Source: DASYAN01 sp963727755 (lineage in GTDB: Bacteria; Chloroflexota; Ktedonobacteria; Ktedonobacterales; Ktedonobacteraceae). From it: a DNA stretch of 64,000 nucleotides. This document shows, piece by piece, positions 37,644 to 46,636 of the stretch; positions within the stretch are counted from its first letter, which is position 1; every line of letters begins with the position of its first letter. A program made the translations under genes and the position numbers. The notes under the pieces were generated by a model. That model ran no database searches. It had not been told where the DNA came from and worked only from the letters and a program-made list of their open reading frames with translations. The stretch is taken from the NCBI GenBank assembly GCA_963727755.1, contig CAVSHN010000008.1:62001-126000 (forward strand). The letters are read 5' to 3'.

Positions 37644-38510
37644 ATGTCTTCAAGCATATCACCAACTATCTGGTCGCACCATCGGATAGAATGGGGGAAG
37701 CAAACCTATGTTATGGGAATCCTCAACACCACACCTGACTCATTTTCTGGTGATGGTCTCAAACGTGAGGCTGTGACAGAAGCAGAACTCATAGAGAGAG
37801 CTGTAAAGCAGGCACAGCACTTTGTTGCTGAGGGAGTGGCATTTATCGATGTCGGGGGTGAGTCAACACGACCGGGTGCTGCAACGATGGTTTCAGAGGA
37901 AGAAGAGCAGGCACGCGTCATCCCTGTTATTCGAGCGCTCCACGCAGTTTTACCACGAGAAGTTATCATTTCGATTGACACATACAAGGCCACTGTAGCA
38001 GAAAAAGCGTTAGAGGCCGGAGCTGATCTCATCAACGATACCTGGGGATTGCGTCATGACCCTGCGATGGCCAGAGTTGCCAGTGAACACAATGTTCCGG
38101 TTATTTTGATGGCAAACATGCGTGGGTATCAGAAACATGAGATTGTCAGCGATATTGTGCGCTTCCTGGCCGGGGACATCGATCTGGCTCTGGCTGCTGG
38201 TATTGCCTGGGAGCATATCGTGATTGATCCAGGAGTTGGCTTCGGCATGACACCTGAAGAGGACTTGATAGTTCAACGGCGACTGGGTGAATTGCATGTG
38301 CTGGGTCGCCCCATATTGCTGGGCACGTCACGCAAATCCCATATCGGTCATGTTCTGGGCGGTCTGCCTGCCTCAGAGCGCCTAGAAGGCACGGCAGCTA
38401 CCGTAGCCATCGGGATCGCGCAAGGAGTAGATATCGTTCGAGTGCATGATGTCCACGAGATGATGCGCGTTGTCAGGATGAGTGATGCTGTGACACTCCG
38501 CAGCGGCTAA
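37644..38510 (+). CDS. folP: dihydropteroate synthase
   Basis: 288 residues. It condenses p-aminobenzoate with 6-hydroxymethyl-dihydropterin diphosphate in folate synthesis. Seen: VMGILNTTPDSFSGDG (27-42), FIDVGGESTRPGA (72-84), ISIDTYKA (112-119), DLINDTWGLRHDP, IVIDPGVGFGMTPEEDL, LLGTSRKSHIG and the final VRVHDVHEMMRVVRMSDAV. The last codons (VTLRSG and the stop) are formed by DNA of an IS200/IS605-type end at 38491, so the original C-terminus ran into different sequence. The catalytic body is complete. ATG 37644 follows AAGGAA. Confidence 0.95.
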   Translation: MSSSISPTIWSHHRIEWGKQTYVMGILNTTPDSFSGDGLKREAVTEAELIERAVKQAQHFVAEGVAFIDVGGESTRPGAATMVSEEEEQARVIPVIRALHAVLPREVIISIDTYKATVAEKALEAGADLINDTWGLRHDPAMARVASEHNVPVILMANMRGYQKHEIVSDIVRFLAGDIDLALAAGIAWEHIVIDPGVGFGMTPEEDLIVQRRLGELHVLGRPILLGTSRKSHIGHVLGGLPASERLEGTAATVAIGIAQGVDIVRVHDVHEMMRVVRMSDAVTLRSG

Positions 38511-38870
38511 AGCCGCGCAGCTTCTGACACCCCAATGTAGTCGCTTCCCCGAGCAGTTGTAGCGTAGCTACAGCCCGATTGGGAGCGTAGTGGGTCGGTG
38601 ATATCGCAAACAGGCTCAACCATCCTTGAGTGGCTGTTCTGGGGGGTACCATCCCTGTTACTACTCTCATGCCCCACCCAAAGGGATGAATGGCCCACAA
38701 CTTGGACGTTTGGCTCTTGGAGAGCAACAACACCCGCATCTTACGATGCTTAACCGTGGGAACGTACCCACACGGGTGGAGGCTTTTCCTAGTGCTATTC
38801 TTTTGCAAGCACTACACTTCCTAAAGCCGTGGATTGGTTACCCGTGCCTTCGTAGCACAAAATAGCTTGT
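38491..38870 (-). mobile_element. IS200/IS605-type right end and remnant
   Basis: On the minus strand the sequence runs GCGCGGC, TTTA, GCCGC and ends GGAGTGTCA at 38491, the form of a TnpB/IscB-type element right end. Upstream (38520-38870) is GC-rich DNA able to form several stems and with no intact tnpB; the open frame opposite looks accidental. The 20 bases next to the end lie in folP, so the element entered the 3' end of folP. Outer boundary uncertain. Confidence 0.5.
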
Positions 38871-39044
38871 ACATCTGGAACAACACGTTCGTGTTTTTAC
38901 CCACAGCACTTCGCTGTGAAACCCGTACACGATTCAGTTTTCAAGGTGCTCTATTCTCTAGAACGAAACATATTCGCATAAGTAACATTGAAATATCCAA
39001 CAGAATGGGATAGTATAAGAAAAAAATAGTGAGGAATCATATGC

Positions 39045-39126
39045 GAACGGGCCTTGGGTTAAAACCACGACGCCTAACCGCCGCCGTTAAAACAGCGCGG
39101 CTTGCGGCGGGCTCAAGCCCTTTTTT
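39045..39126 (+). terminator. structured GC-rich leader ending in terminator, before folC
   Basis: CCGCCGC (about 39077-39083) can pair with GCGGCGG (39104-39110), and GGGC at 39109-39112 with GCCC at 39117-39120, followed by TTTTTT at 39121-39126. It lies 46 bases upstream of the folC start. It may simply end transcription coming from folP or the IS remnant, or it may attenuate folC. It shows no likeness to the known tetrahydrofolate riboswitch core. Confidence 0.5.
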
Positions 39127-39171
39127 GTCAATCTAGTTGGTATTTTTGTAGTTATAAAGGAAGGTAGCATT

Positions 39172-40605
39172 TTGGATTACAGAGAAGCATTAGACTATAT
39201 TTACAGTTTCAGCGACTATGAGCGGGGAGGCAAATATTCTCGCGATCGCCACGAGAACCTCTTGCGTGAGACCGCACTGCTCAAACTGTTGGGCAATCCA
39301 CACCAGCCCAGCAATATACAAAAATACACAAATACGCTTATTGCAGGTACCAAAGGGAAAGGATCGACAGCAGCATATATCGAGCGTGTATTACGTGAAG
39401 CGGGAGTGCGTACAGGTCTCTATACGCAGCCAGATTTGCATACCTTCCGAGAACGCATACAGGTGAATGGTCGTCTGATCAGCGAAGAGGAAGTAGGAGA
39501 GCTGATTCCAGAAATCCGTGCCGCCGCAGAGCAAATTCAGGCCCGCCAGCAATTCGAGCCTTTCATTACCTACGAAATCGGTACAGCCCTAGCATTCCTC
39601 TATTTTGCTCATCAGCACGTCCAGCATGCAGTGATCGAAGTGGGCATAGGTGGACGCCTGGACGCTACCAATGTGACCCATCCTCTGGTCTCGGTGATTG
39701 CATCGATTAGCTACGACCACACTCATATCCTGGGAAACACATTGGCGAAGATCGCAACAGAGAAGGCCGGCATTATCAAACCAGGAGGACTAGTGGTCAC
39801 CTCAGCTCAATCGCCCGAAGCTTTGCTAGCTATTGCAACTATCGCTGAGCAACGTGAGGCACAACTGATCCGCATCGGTTCCGCTAACGGTGATCCTGCT
39901 CAAGCTGAGGTTGATGCAAGACAGCTTCCTCCCTTGAGCTATCGCTATCGTCCTCACTGGCAAAAACAACACGGCCAGAGTTTTACCATCTGGACTCCAA
40001 ATAAGGTCTATGAAAACCTGGAAACTCCTCTGCTCGGAGTGCATCAAGCAGAAAACGCGACCCTAGCCCTAGCAACCCTTGAACTCTTACGCGAACGTGG
40101 CTATGCCTGGGATGAAGAAGCTTTGCGCAGAGGAATGAAAGCGGTCCAATGGCCAGCTCGCATCCAGCTCATCGGCCATGACCCAACCATCGTTGTGGAT
40201 GGAGCGCATAATACCAATTCTATGCACAAGTTACTTCAAACACTCCATTCAATATTTTCTCCTCATCGCCTGATAATCGTATTAAGCATGAACAGAGATA
40301 AAGATCTTGTAGGCATTGTGCAAACCCTTAGAAACGTTGATAGAGTCGTGCTGACACGTATCAAGAATCCACGTGTTGCTCATATTGAAGAGGTAGAGTC
40401 ACTATTTGCCCAATATGCACCCAATGTTATAGTACACCGTGCCACGACTACGGAAGAGGCTATGGATCTGGCTCTCGATCTTGCAGAGCGCAGTGACCTG
40501 ATCTGCGCTACTGGCTCTCTCTATCTGGCAGGAGAAGCACTACGCTGGGGGGCTGATCATGGCGATCAAATTGCGGCATCGCAAATTGCAGGCGTGGACC
40601 ACTAA
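39172..40605 (+). CDS. folC: bifunctional folylpolyglutamate/dihydrofolate synthase
   Basis: 477 residues. It adds glutamate to dihydropteroate and to folates. Seen: TLIAGTKGKGSTAAYIERVL (P-loop, 54-73), YTQPDLHTFRERIQVNG (92-108), VIEVGIGGRLDATNV (about 162-176), SYDHTHILGNTLAKIATEKA, GVHQAENATLALA and VVDGAHNTNSMHKLL. TTG start with GGAAGG nine bases upstream. FolP lies 660 bases upstream in the same direction; the IS remnant and the structured leader lie between, so an ancestral folP-folC operon seems to have been split. Confidence 0.95.
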   Translation: MDYREALDYIYSFSDYERGGKYSRDRHENLLRETALLKLLGNPHQPSNIQKYTNTLIAGTKGKGSTAAYIERVLREAGVRTGLYTQPDLHTFRERIQVNGRLISEEEVGELIPEIRAAAEQIQARQQFEPFITYEIGTALAFLYFAHQHVQHAVIEVGIGGRLDATNVTHPLVSVIASISYDHTHILGNTLAKIATEKAGIIKPGGLVVTSAQSPEALLAIATIAEQREAQLIRIGSANGDPAQAEVDARQLPPLSYRYRPHWQKQHGQSFTIWTPNKVYENLETPLLGVHQAENATLALATLELLRERGYAWDEEALRRGMKAVQWPARIQLIGHDPTIVVDGAHNTNSMHKLLQTLHSIFSPHRLIIVLSMNRDKDLVGIVQTLRNVDRVVLTRIKNPRVAHIEEVESLFAQYAPNVIVHRATTTEEAMDLALDLAERSDLICATGSLYLAGEALRWGADHGDQIAASQIAGVDH

Positions 40606-40644
40606 GCGTCTTCTCTTCTGGCTTCTCACAATTCAGCCCTACTT

Positions 40645-42762
40645 TCACTTCGACAGATGACCACTTTTATTGATCCCAAGCACTTGAGATGCCTGCTTTC
40701 TCAGGCTCTCTATACTCTTATGGTATTCATTTAGAGAAAGTTCCCCAAGATATCCTGTATGCATGGAAATAGTACTTTTCATTAAATCTTTTTTCGCCTC
40801 TTTCATAGTATTTTCAGTTTTCATTATATTTTGCTTTAGAGCATTTCTTATACCTTTTATTTTGCTAGGATCATTTTTTTCTGTATTGCTTAAGCATTTT
40901 TCAATAGTATTAGAAATTTTAATATGCTCATTATACAGATCTTGAAGCCGTAAGTAAAGAGCTATCTGTCTTTCTAACTTATCAAGCTTATTAAGTTTTT
41001 CTTGAAGTGAAACATTTAATTTATTAGCTTTTTGCTCTTCACCATTTATTGACACATATTGTTTTACATCAATAATTATTTTATTAAGTTCTTGCAGTTC
41101 TTCTTTAGTAAAAATTGAATGCTTATTTACATTTTGCACAAGCGTGTCATAATTTTGATTAATTTTCTGGATCATTGGATCTTTCAAAAGTGGTGCCATA
41201 TCGATTTCTACAAGCCTAGCTTCTTCAAGGCACTCCTCAAGTATCTCAAATGCATCGTTATTATCTTCCTCATTTATACCATCTTCCAAAATATATTGCC
41301 CATATTTTTCATTGGCATCCTTGCATTTGTTCTCAATGCTCTCCAAGCGATCTTTAAAATGCCATCTTTCCCTCTCTTCCGCAGCAATATACTGTTCATA
41401 TTTATTGAGACGATTGCATATTTGAACAATTTCTGCATTTGTCTGATTCGTCAAAGATATATTTAGATCCCTTTTTATTGCCACTAGTAGGATAAATTCA
41501 TTACATTTCTTTTCTTCATTCATATCTCTAGTTTTAATGTATTGTTCAGCATTTAATTTAAGTTCACTATATTTATTACTTATATCTTTCAAATCATCTA
41601 TAAAATATTGTCTCTGTTGCTCTGTAAAGTACAGAGATTGCTCAAAATGTTTAAGCAGCTTATGATACGTTTGATCAATCTTCGTACTTAACTCGTTTAA
41701 CAAAAATGTATCCAAATGGCTTTCTAGCTCTTTAATCTCATTAAGATACTTCTCAAGGTCTTGTAATGCTCCAAGTTGATTTGCCTCATTCCCACTCTTT
41801 CCTGAGAGGTTTTTTTCAATATAAGCATAAGCACGCTCGTAGTTATCTCTAATACGCTCTAAGTTCTCTCTAAACTCCTTTTCCTCTTGATTTATAAAAA
41901 ATAGAGATTGATCCGCATAGTTAACTAACCTTTTATAGTTTCTTTTAAGATTTTTAAGAATTTTATCAGCATTTATTTTCACATCAGAGAGCAAAGCTAA
42001 ATTTTTCTCTATCTCTTTGATATAATTAAGATTTTTTTCTAGTAAATTAAAAGCCTGAGTCTTTTTAGTTTCACTGTTATCAGCTCCTGAGAGATATCTT
42101 CCAATTTGGGCTATCGCAACCTTAGAGCTATCTTTAATCCTCTCCAAGGTCTTCTTAAATTCCTCGGGATTTTGATCCGTAAAACAGCGAGATTGCTCTG
42201 CATGCAGAAGAAGCTTGCTATAACCTTGATCAATTCCCTTTTTAAGCCCTTTTGTAGACTCTCTTATCTCAAATAAGTGCTTCTTCAAATTCCCTTTTTG
42301 TACTTTAAGCAAACTATACATTTTTCTAAGCGTTATAAGCGCACTATCCTTCGCACTAATAGGAGCTTGTCCTGAGACATATGCTTGCAACTGAGATTGA
42401 GCAAGACGATGATTATCGCTAATCTTCTTCAACAAGGCCCTGAATTGTTCTGGACTCCTCGTATCAAAAAACCGAGACTTATCAGCATGGCGGGCAAGTA
42501 AAGCATGCATTTCCTGACACTGCTGATTGATTGGATACAGCACATACTGATCCAATAGCCTTTCTTGTTCCACAAACCAGTCATTCAGCATCTTAATTTT
42601 GTTAAATTCTTTAAACCTGCCATATTTCATTATCTCTTCTATTTCATTCTGTATCTCTTGTATCTGAATCTTAAAATCCTCCACTGCTATATCAGAAAAT
42701 TTGCAAAAAATATCTGCATGACTATAAATATACTTACTCTTATTTAAAGCATTATTACACAT
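40645..42762 (-). CDS. tandem helical-repeat (coiled-coil) protein
   Basis: 705 residues, no family recognised. It is almost all helix and built from six units of about 85-98 residues. Each starts with a YxxLLxHAEQSxxFT-like segment and goes on with EFxxxLERIxDxxxxA, a SG turn and LEKxLxxIKE. The clearest units start at about residues 160, 260 and 350; those near the ends are more diverged. No membrane segment or catalytic motif. The DNA is much A+T-richer than the flanks. The real start may lie farther up, at ATG 42914: a one-base deletion near 42872 would join about 50 more residues (MRFGKNFKGGNIFGKKQPEK). Function unknown. Confidence 0.65.
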   Translation of the reverse strand: MCNNALNKSKYIYSHADIFCKFSDIAVEDFKIQIQEIQNEIEEIMKYGRFKEFNKIKMLNDWFVEQERLLDQYVLYPINQQCQEMHALLARHADKSRFFDTRSPEQFRALLKKISDNHRLAQSQLQAYVSGQAPISAKDSALITLRKMYSLLKVQKGNLKKHLFEIRESTKGLKKGIDQGYSKLLLHAEQSRCFTDQNPEEFKKTLERIKDSSKVAIAQIGRYLSGADNSETKKTQAFNLLEKNLNYIKEIEKNLALLSDVKINADKILKNLKRNYKRLVNYADQSLFFINQEEKEFRENLERIRDNYERAYAYIEKNLSGKSGNEANQLGALQDLEKYLNEIKELESHLDTFLLNELSTKIDQTYHKLLKHFEQSLYFTEQQRQYFIDDLKDISNKYSELKLNAEQYIKTRDMNEEKKCNEFILLVAIKRDLNISLTNQTNAEIVQICNRLNKYEQYIAAEERERWHFKDRLESIENKCKDANEKYGQYILEDGINEEDNNDAFEILEECLEEARLVEIDMAPLLKDPMIQKINQNYDTLVQNVNKHSIFTKEELQELNKIIIDVKQYVSINGEEQKANKLNVSLQEKLNKLDKLERQIALYLRLQDLYNEHIKISNTIEKCLSNTEKNDPSKIKGIRNALKQNIMKTENTMKEAKKDLMKSTISMHTGYLGELSLNEYHKSIESLRKQASQVLGINKSGHLSK

Positions 42763-42914
42763 TTTCTGGATATATTTCTTTTCTTTTTCACTTCCTAAAA
42801 GTGTGAAAGAACCTTTATTTTTTTGAATATTTATTGAAATATTATTGGAATTTTCTTTTTCAGGCTGCTTTTTCCCAAAATATTACCTCCCTTGAAATTT
42901 TTTCCAAATCTCAT

Positions 42915-43181
42915 ACCTGCCATTTCATGCCTCCTTCTGTCACTCTACAGCGACGAGTTGCTAGGCTCTGATCTTACACATAACTCTGCCTATCACCTTC
43001 CAGTGTACACACTCGTTACGGTTCTTGCTAGATCTTTTGGTAGGCTTTTGATAGGCTTTTGGTAGGTCTTTCTAAGCCTTGTCTCTGTTCCCCCTCAGAT
43101 GTGAGGAGCCAACAGTGGAAAAATTGACAACTGAGAGACAACTTGGCAACAAAAGTCGATCCGTCTGCCAAAAAGCTGGAC
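42915..43181. other. intergenic region
   Basis: Divergent upstream region between the helical-repeat gene and the padR gene. A short tandem motif, TTTTGGTAGG/TTTGATAGG, appears near 43030-43070. No gene found. Confidence 0.4.
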
Positions 43182-43229
43182 TTGACATCAATACGATATA
43201 TCGGTTACTATATCGATATATCGTATTGA
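43182..43229 (+). promoter_or_regulatory. promoter with long palindromic operator of padR
   Basis: TTGACA at 43182-43187 and TACTAT at 43206-43211 form a promoter. A perfect 16-base inverted repeat (TCAATACGATATATCG at 43188-43203 and its complement at 43214-43229, ten-base spacer) covers the spacer and -10. A dimeric repressor bound here would block the promoter, so autoregulation by the PadR product is the natural reading. Confidence 0.75.
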
Positions 43230-43260
43230 TATATCTTACCAAAAGGAGGTCAACACCATC

Positions 43261-43986
43261 ATGTTCAACGAAGGTAACCGAGATTTTGCGTTCCAATTTT
43301 GTGGTGGTAGTCCCGAAGACTGTTCTCCCCCTTGGAGACAACATGGAGGGCACGGTTTCTGGCATAGGCCTCGCTTCTTCGCTATGCGAATGGGACGAGG
43401 TTTCTTTGGCCCCAGAGGTCCCTTTGGACCAGAAGGTCCCTTTGGACCAGAAGGTCCTTTTAGAGGTGGGCCTCGCTTCTTCGAACGCGGAGATGTGAAA
43501 TATGCCCTGCTAGAACTCTTGCAAGAGCGCCCTATGCATGGCTATGAGATGATGAAGGCTCTGGAAGAGCGATCCGGCGGCTTCTATGTCGCTAGTGCCG
43601 GGACGATCTATCCCACACTACAGTTGCTGGAGGATCGTGGACTGATTGCGTCTGATCAAGCTGAGGGCAAGAAGGTTTATCGTATCACTGATGCAGGAAA
43701 AGCTTTTCTCGCTGAATGGCAGGGACGTGAAGAAGCTCAGCAATCTGACGGATGGCAAGGCTTTGGGCGTGCTAAGCGCTGGATGGAGCCAGAGATGCAA
43801 GCATTGCGCAGTGAGGGCTTGGAACTTATGCGGCTCCTTATGATCGCTGGCCGTATGTCTTTCCTGCATCCAGAGAAAACCGCTCAGCTGCATGCCATCA
43901 TTGAACGTACCCGCAAAGAGCTGTCTGATATGATTTACGGCAGTGGTGGTAAGCCCGATCAGGATGTCCCCCCCACAAATCCCTGA
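43261..43986 (+). CDS. PadR-family transcriptional regulator
   Basis: 241 residues from ATG 43261 (AAGGAGG upstream). The first 75 residues are unusual: rich in Phe, Gly, Arg and Pro with a repeated GPFGPEGPFGPEGPF. Then comes the PadR winged helix: DVKYALLELLQERPMHGYEM, SGGFYVASAGTIYPTLQLLE, DRGLIASDQAEGKKVYRITD. A C-terminal helix pair completes the dimerisation part (about 190-225). The protein probably represses its own gene through the palindrome at 43188-43229. No efflux gene follows, so other targets are unknown. Confidence 0.9.
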   Translation: MFNEGNRDFAFQFCGGSPEDCSPPWRQHGGHGFWHRPRFFAMRMGRGFFGPRGPFGPEGPFGPEGPFRGGPRFFERGDVKYALLELLQERPMHGYEMMKALEERSGGFYVASAGTIYPTLQLLEDRGLIASDQAEGKKVYRITDAGKAFLAEWQGREEAQQSDGWQGFGRAKRWMEPEMQALRSEGLELMRLLMIAGRMSFLHPEKTAQLHAIIERTRKELSDMIYGSGGKPDQDVPPTNP

Positions 43987-43994
43987 AAAGCTTT

Positions 43995-44135
43995 TAACGG
44001 GCATGAATCATTCCAACGGGCATGAATCATTCCAACGGGCGCAATGAATTGGGCCCCTACAAAACACGCAATAAATTGCTCTCTCCGCAATTTATTACCC
44101 AAAGGTAGGGACCCGATTTATCGCATCCGTTGCTC
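43995..44135. repeat. dispersed repeat copy
   Basis: Two direct copies of AACGGGCATGAATCATTCC (from about 43998 and 44017) lead into a copy of the GGGCCCCTAC/GCAATAAATTGC repeat family and its inverse, GTAGGGACCCGATTTATCGC. Same family as at 12.5-14.6 kb. Confidence 0.65.
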
Positions 44136-44170
44136 TCGCCGCACTCACTTCCTTATTGAATACATCACAA

Positions 44171-44485
44171 TCACATTTTAAGCCACAAAATTAACACAAT
44201 AGTCACAATATGCAACAACTGATCAAGCCAGATTGGACCAATAAGCTTGTAGCGGGCTTTTAAAGGATCAACAATAACATGTGCAATAAACAAAACAGCT
44301 GTCGCTAATGGTGAAGGATGAGCAAAAAGCACAAAGACAGCGGTATAGGTCGCAGCATGATAGAAATTGACCTCCCAGCTCTTTCCTTTCTCGATACTCA
44401 TCCAGGCACTCTGAAAAGCAAAATCCCCTACAAAGTGGCAAGCCAACCAGACCAATAGCATCGAAATGGAGATACCGATCATCAT
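44171..44485 (-). CDS. DUF3307 membrane protein
   Basis: About 104 residues from ATG 44485 (GGGGAGAA upstream). It has three or four membrane helices with the family pattern LACHFVGDFAFQSAWMS (about 12-28), a WEVNFYHAATYTAVFVLF helix and HVIVDPLKARYKL. The conserved His-x3-Asp and His-x3-Asp pairs are present. Function of the family is unknown. The gene follows the O-antigen ligase-like gene in the same direction. Confidence 0.75.
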   Translation of the reverse strand: MMIGISISMLLVWLACHFVGDFAFQSAWMSIEKGKSWEVNFYHAATYTAVFVLFAHPSPLATAVLFIAHVIVDPLKARYKLIGPIWLDQLLHIVTIVLILWLKM

Positions 44486-44548
44486 AACATTTCTCCCCTG
44501 CTTCTCTCTACATCTACTATAGCCCAGCAGCGACAACGTTGCTATGAA

Positions 44549-46393
44549 TTAGTCGACTCTAAAAATGTGATATTCTCCACACCCCCACAGACACGATTTT
44601 TGATACTGCTCATCCACCATTTCGCGGGCAACGCTACTTGCCAGGGCATTTCTATTAGCATACGCAAGACCAAGATTGCTGCAATCAATGTCCAGAAACA
44701 GAAAGACAGATCTTGCTCCAGAAAAAGCGCTATCGATCTGGCCTTGGATTAACGCTGCTAGCAGAGCAGCTCCGACGCCCACGACCATCCAGCGTATTTG
44801 TTCAAACCCAGGAGGCTGTATTTTATGCAAATAGCTGAGTAGACATGCAAAGAGCCGATAGAACAGGACCAGCACAGCAATAAAAGCCAGCAAGCCAAAG
44901 ATCCCCATACTCACCCACACATGCAAAAAGATATTATGCGGATGCGAGAGCGTAGGTTCATCACTTAAACCTGTCGATTGATGAGTCACAGGATCTTTGA
45001 GAATCCAATAAGCAGGAATTTTTGGATGAGCCGGGACAATCTGCTGAGGCCAGGGAAGGTTTGCAGGTCTCCCATCTGGATAGAGACAGAAATTTTTCCA
45101 GCTATTGCTATAGTGGCAGATCCAATTGTCCATACCATAACCTAGCCAGGGGCTGTCATAAATCATATCGAGAGCGGTGAGCCACAGATATGGCCGCTTC
45201 ATAACCGTATTGTGGCCCGCACCATTCGTATGTTCATTGAGTAGCGCATCGGTAATTTGTGAAGAGAAGAGCAGGAAAATAACGACAACTATGGCAGCAA
45301 AAACAGTACCTGCAATAAGCACAAATTTGCGATTGCGAATAGCAAAAGCCAACACGAAGAGCAAAGCTGCCGGGAGAGCCATATACATAGCTCCACGCGA
45401 AGCACTCTGGTAGAGTACCACAAAGAAAGGCAGGCAGAGTAAAAAGACACTCAGACGAACTTTCCAGTTTACACGCGACAGCACTAACGCTAGGCCAATC
45501 GGCAAAGCATAATCAAAGAGCAAGCCAATGTTATTGCCGCTGCCATAGACAGCAGTAATACGAATCAGACCACTGGCATCTGGCTTAATCAGATTTCTAA
45601 AAAAGAGATCCTGGATAATACCAAGCAAGGCAATCACGAACCCCATCCCAAATAGTGCTATCAGCAATCGTTTCACATCCTGGTAGGAACGCAAACAGGC
45701 AAGTATTAGTAACAGATACAATAGAGGATCAACAACTTCCTCCCGAAATGCTCGTAGAGCATCAGCTTGTGCATAGGCGATGAAATTCGCCAGCAGTGCC
45801 GCTAGCAAAAATACAAGTATAGGGAATACAAATGGCCCAATGCGGTTGCGCACATCTTTCCAAGAGAGCCCGTAGGACCATGGTAGCCGCAAAAATAACG
45901 CACGAAAGAGCATCTGCAAACAGGCAACGCCTATGCACGTCCATAAAGTGATTTCGACCAGACTAAAGGCTATGGTATGCGTCTTTCCATTTACAGTCGT
46001 CTGGTAAACTATTTTTTGGATATCGTAATAAGGAAAAGATAGTGGAAGCAGGGCAACTGCAAAGGACAAACGATACCAACTCAGAAGTGCAAAAATAAAG
46101 AGCAAGGGGAACGAATAGAGCGGATTGATATGTTGCGAAAGGAAATCCAGCAATTGAGCGACTTGACTATGGTCAGCCACATTGATATTAGGATTGCCAA
46201 CAAGATAGTACAAAGCCATCGAGAGAATCAAGCCAGCTTCAGCTAAACGATGCAGCCAGAAGATGGAAGGTATTACACCGGGCTTAGATGTAGCAGGGAT
46301 AGAAATAATAGATGGCCTCGTATCCAGTTCATGAACGTCCTGAACACGTGTAATATGATCAGTTCGGGACACGCCAACATTTTGGTTACTCAT
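44549..46393 (-). CDS. O-antigen ligase/polymerase-like membrane protein
   Basis: About 614 residues from ATG 46393 (a TTG at 46396 is in frame). Twelve or so membrane helices fill the protein. The Wzy_C/WaaL domain is seen in QSASRGAMYMALPAALLFV (about 330-348), a periplasmic loop of about 90 residues (PWLGYGMDNWICHYSN), and the signature SHPHNIFLHVWVSMGIFGLL. Such proteins join or polymerise sugar chains outside the membrane. An IscB-type element end sits 16 bases upstream of the start codon and may have replaced its promoter. Confidence 0.8.
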   Translation of the reverse strand: MSNQNVGVSRTDHITRVQDVHELDTRPSIISIPATSKPGVIPSIFWLHRLAEAGLILSMALYYLVGNPNINVADHSQVAQLLDFLSQHINPLYSFPLLFIFALLSWYRLSFAVALLPLSFPYYDIQKIVYQTTVNGKTHTIAFSLVEITLWTCIGVACLQMLFRALFLRLPWSYGLSWKDVRNRIGPFVFPILVFLLAALLANFIAYAQADALRAFREEVVDPLLYLLLILACLRSYQDVKRLLIALFGMGFVIALLGIIQDLFFRNLIKPDASGLIRITAVYGSGNNIGLLFDYALPIGLALVLSRVNWKVRLSVFLLCLPFFVVLYQSASRGAMYMALPAALLFVLAFAIRNRKFVLIAGTVFAAIVVVIFLLFSSQITDALLNEHTNGAGHNTVMKRPYLWLTALDMIYDSPWLGYGMDNWICHYSNSWKNFCLYPDGRPANLPWPQQIVPAHPKIPAYWILKDPVTHQSTGLSDEPTLSHPHNIFLHVWVSMGIFGLLAFIAVLVLFYRLFACLLSYLHKIQPPGFEQIRWMVVGVGAALLAALIQGQIDSAFSGARSVFLFLDIDCSNLGLAYANRNALASSVAREMVDEQYQKSCLWGCGEYHIFRVD

Positions 46394-46408
46394 CAAACTG
46401 CGACCTGC

Positions 46409-46520
46409 GGATACCCCTTTTCTTTAGAGATGGGGAGGAAGCAGGTCTTCCTTTCTAGAGGCTTGGACACAGGGGGAAACCTCTGCCTCTTCGATCTATC
46501 CCCCTGTGGGGAGCCGTTTT
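46409..46520 (-). mobile_element. remnant of an IscB/IS605-type right end
   Basis: GGATACCCC (46410-46417), then GGGGAGGAA and a GTCTTCCTTTC stretch (to 46454) line up base for base with the right end of the IscB element at 62476-62530. A further 9-bp stem, CACAGGGGG/CCCCCTGTG, is at about 46468-46507. No coding sequence is left. Its end lies directly upstream of the O-antigen ligase-like gene. Confidence 0.5.
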
Positions 46521-46636
46521 TGATTAGGAACGGCTAAACCTCTTAAATAGAGAGTATAGCAAAAAGGCCCGCCCTCAGTCTATCAGTGCATCTGATACCT
46601 GAACGTGGGGTTCCTGACAACTCAAATGACACCTAT

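Noticed and set aside
38473..38808. Minus-strand frame of about 111 residues after folP
   Set aside because: It runs through the IS-type end and its stem-forming region and has no protein-family signal; more likely non-coding element DNA.
39045..39126. Tetrahydrofolate riboswitch before folC
   Set aside because: The conserved core of that riboswitch is not present; only a GC-rich stem set with a terminator is seen.
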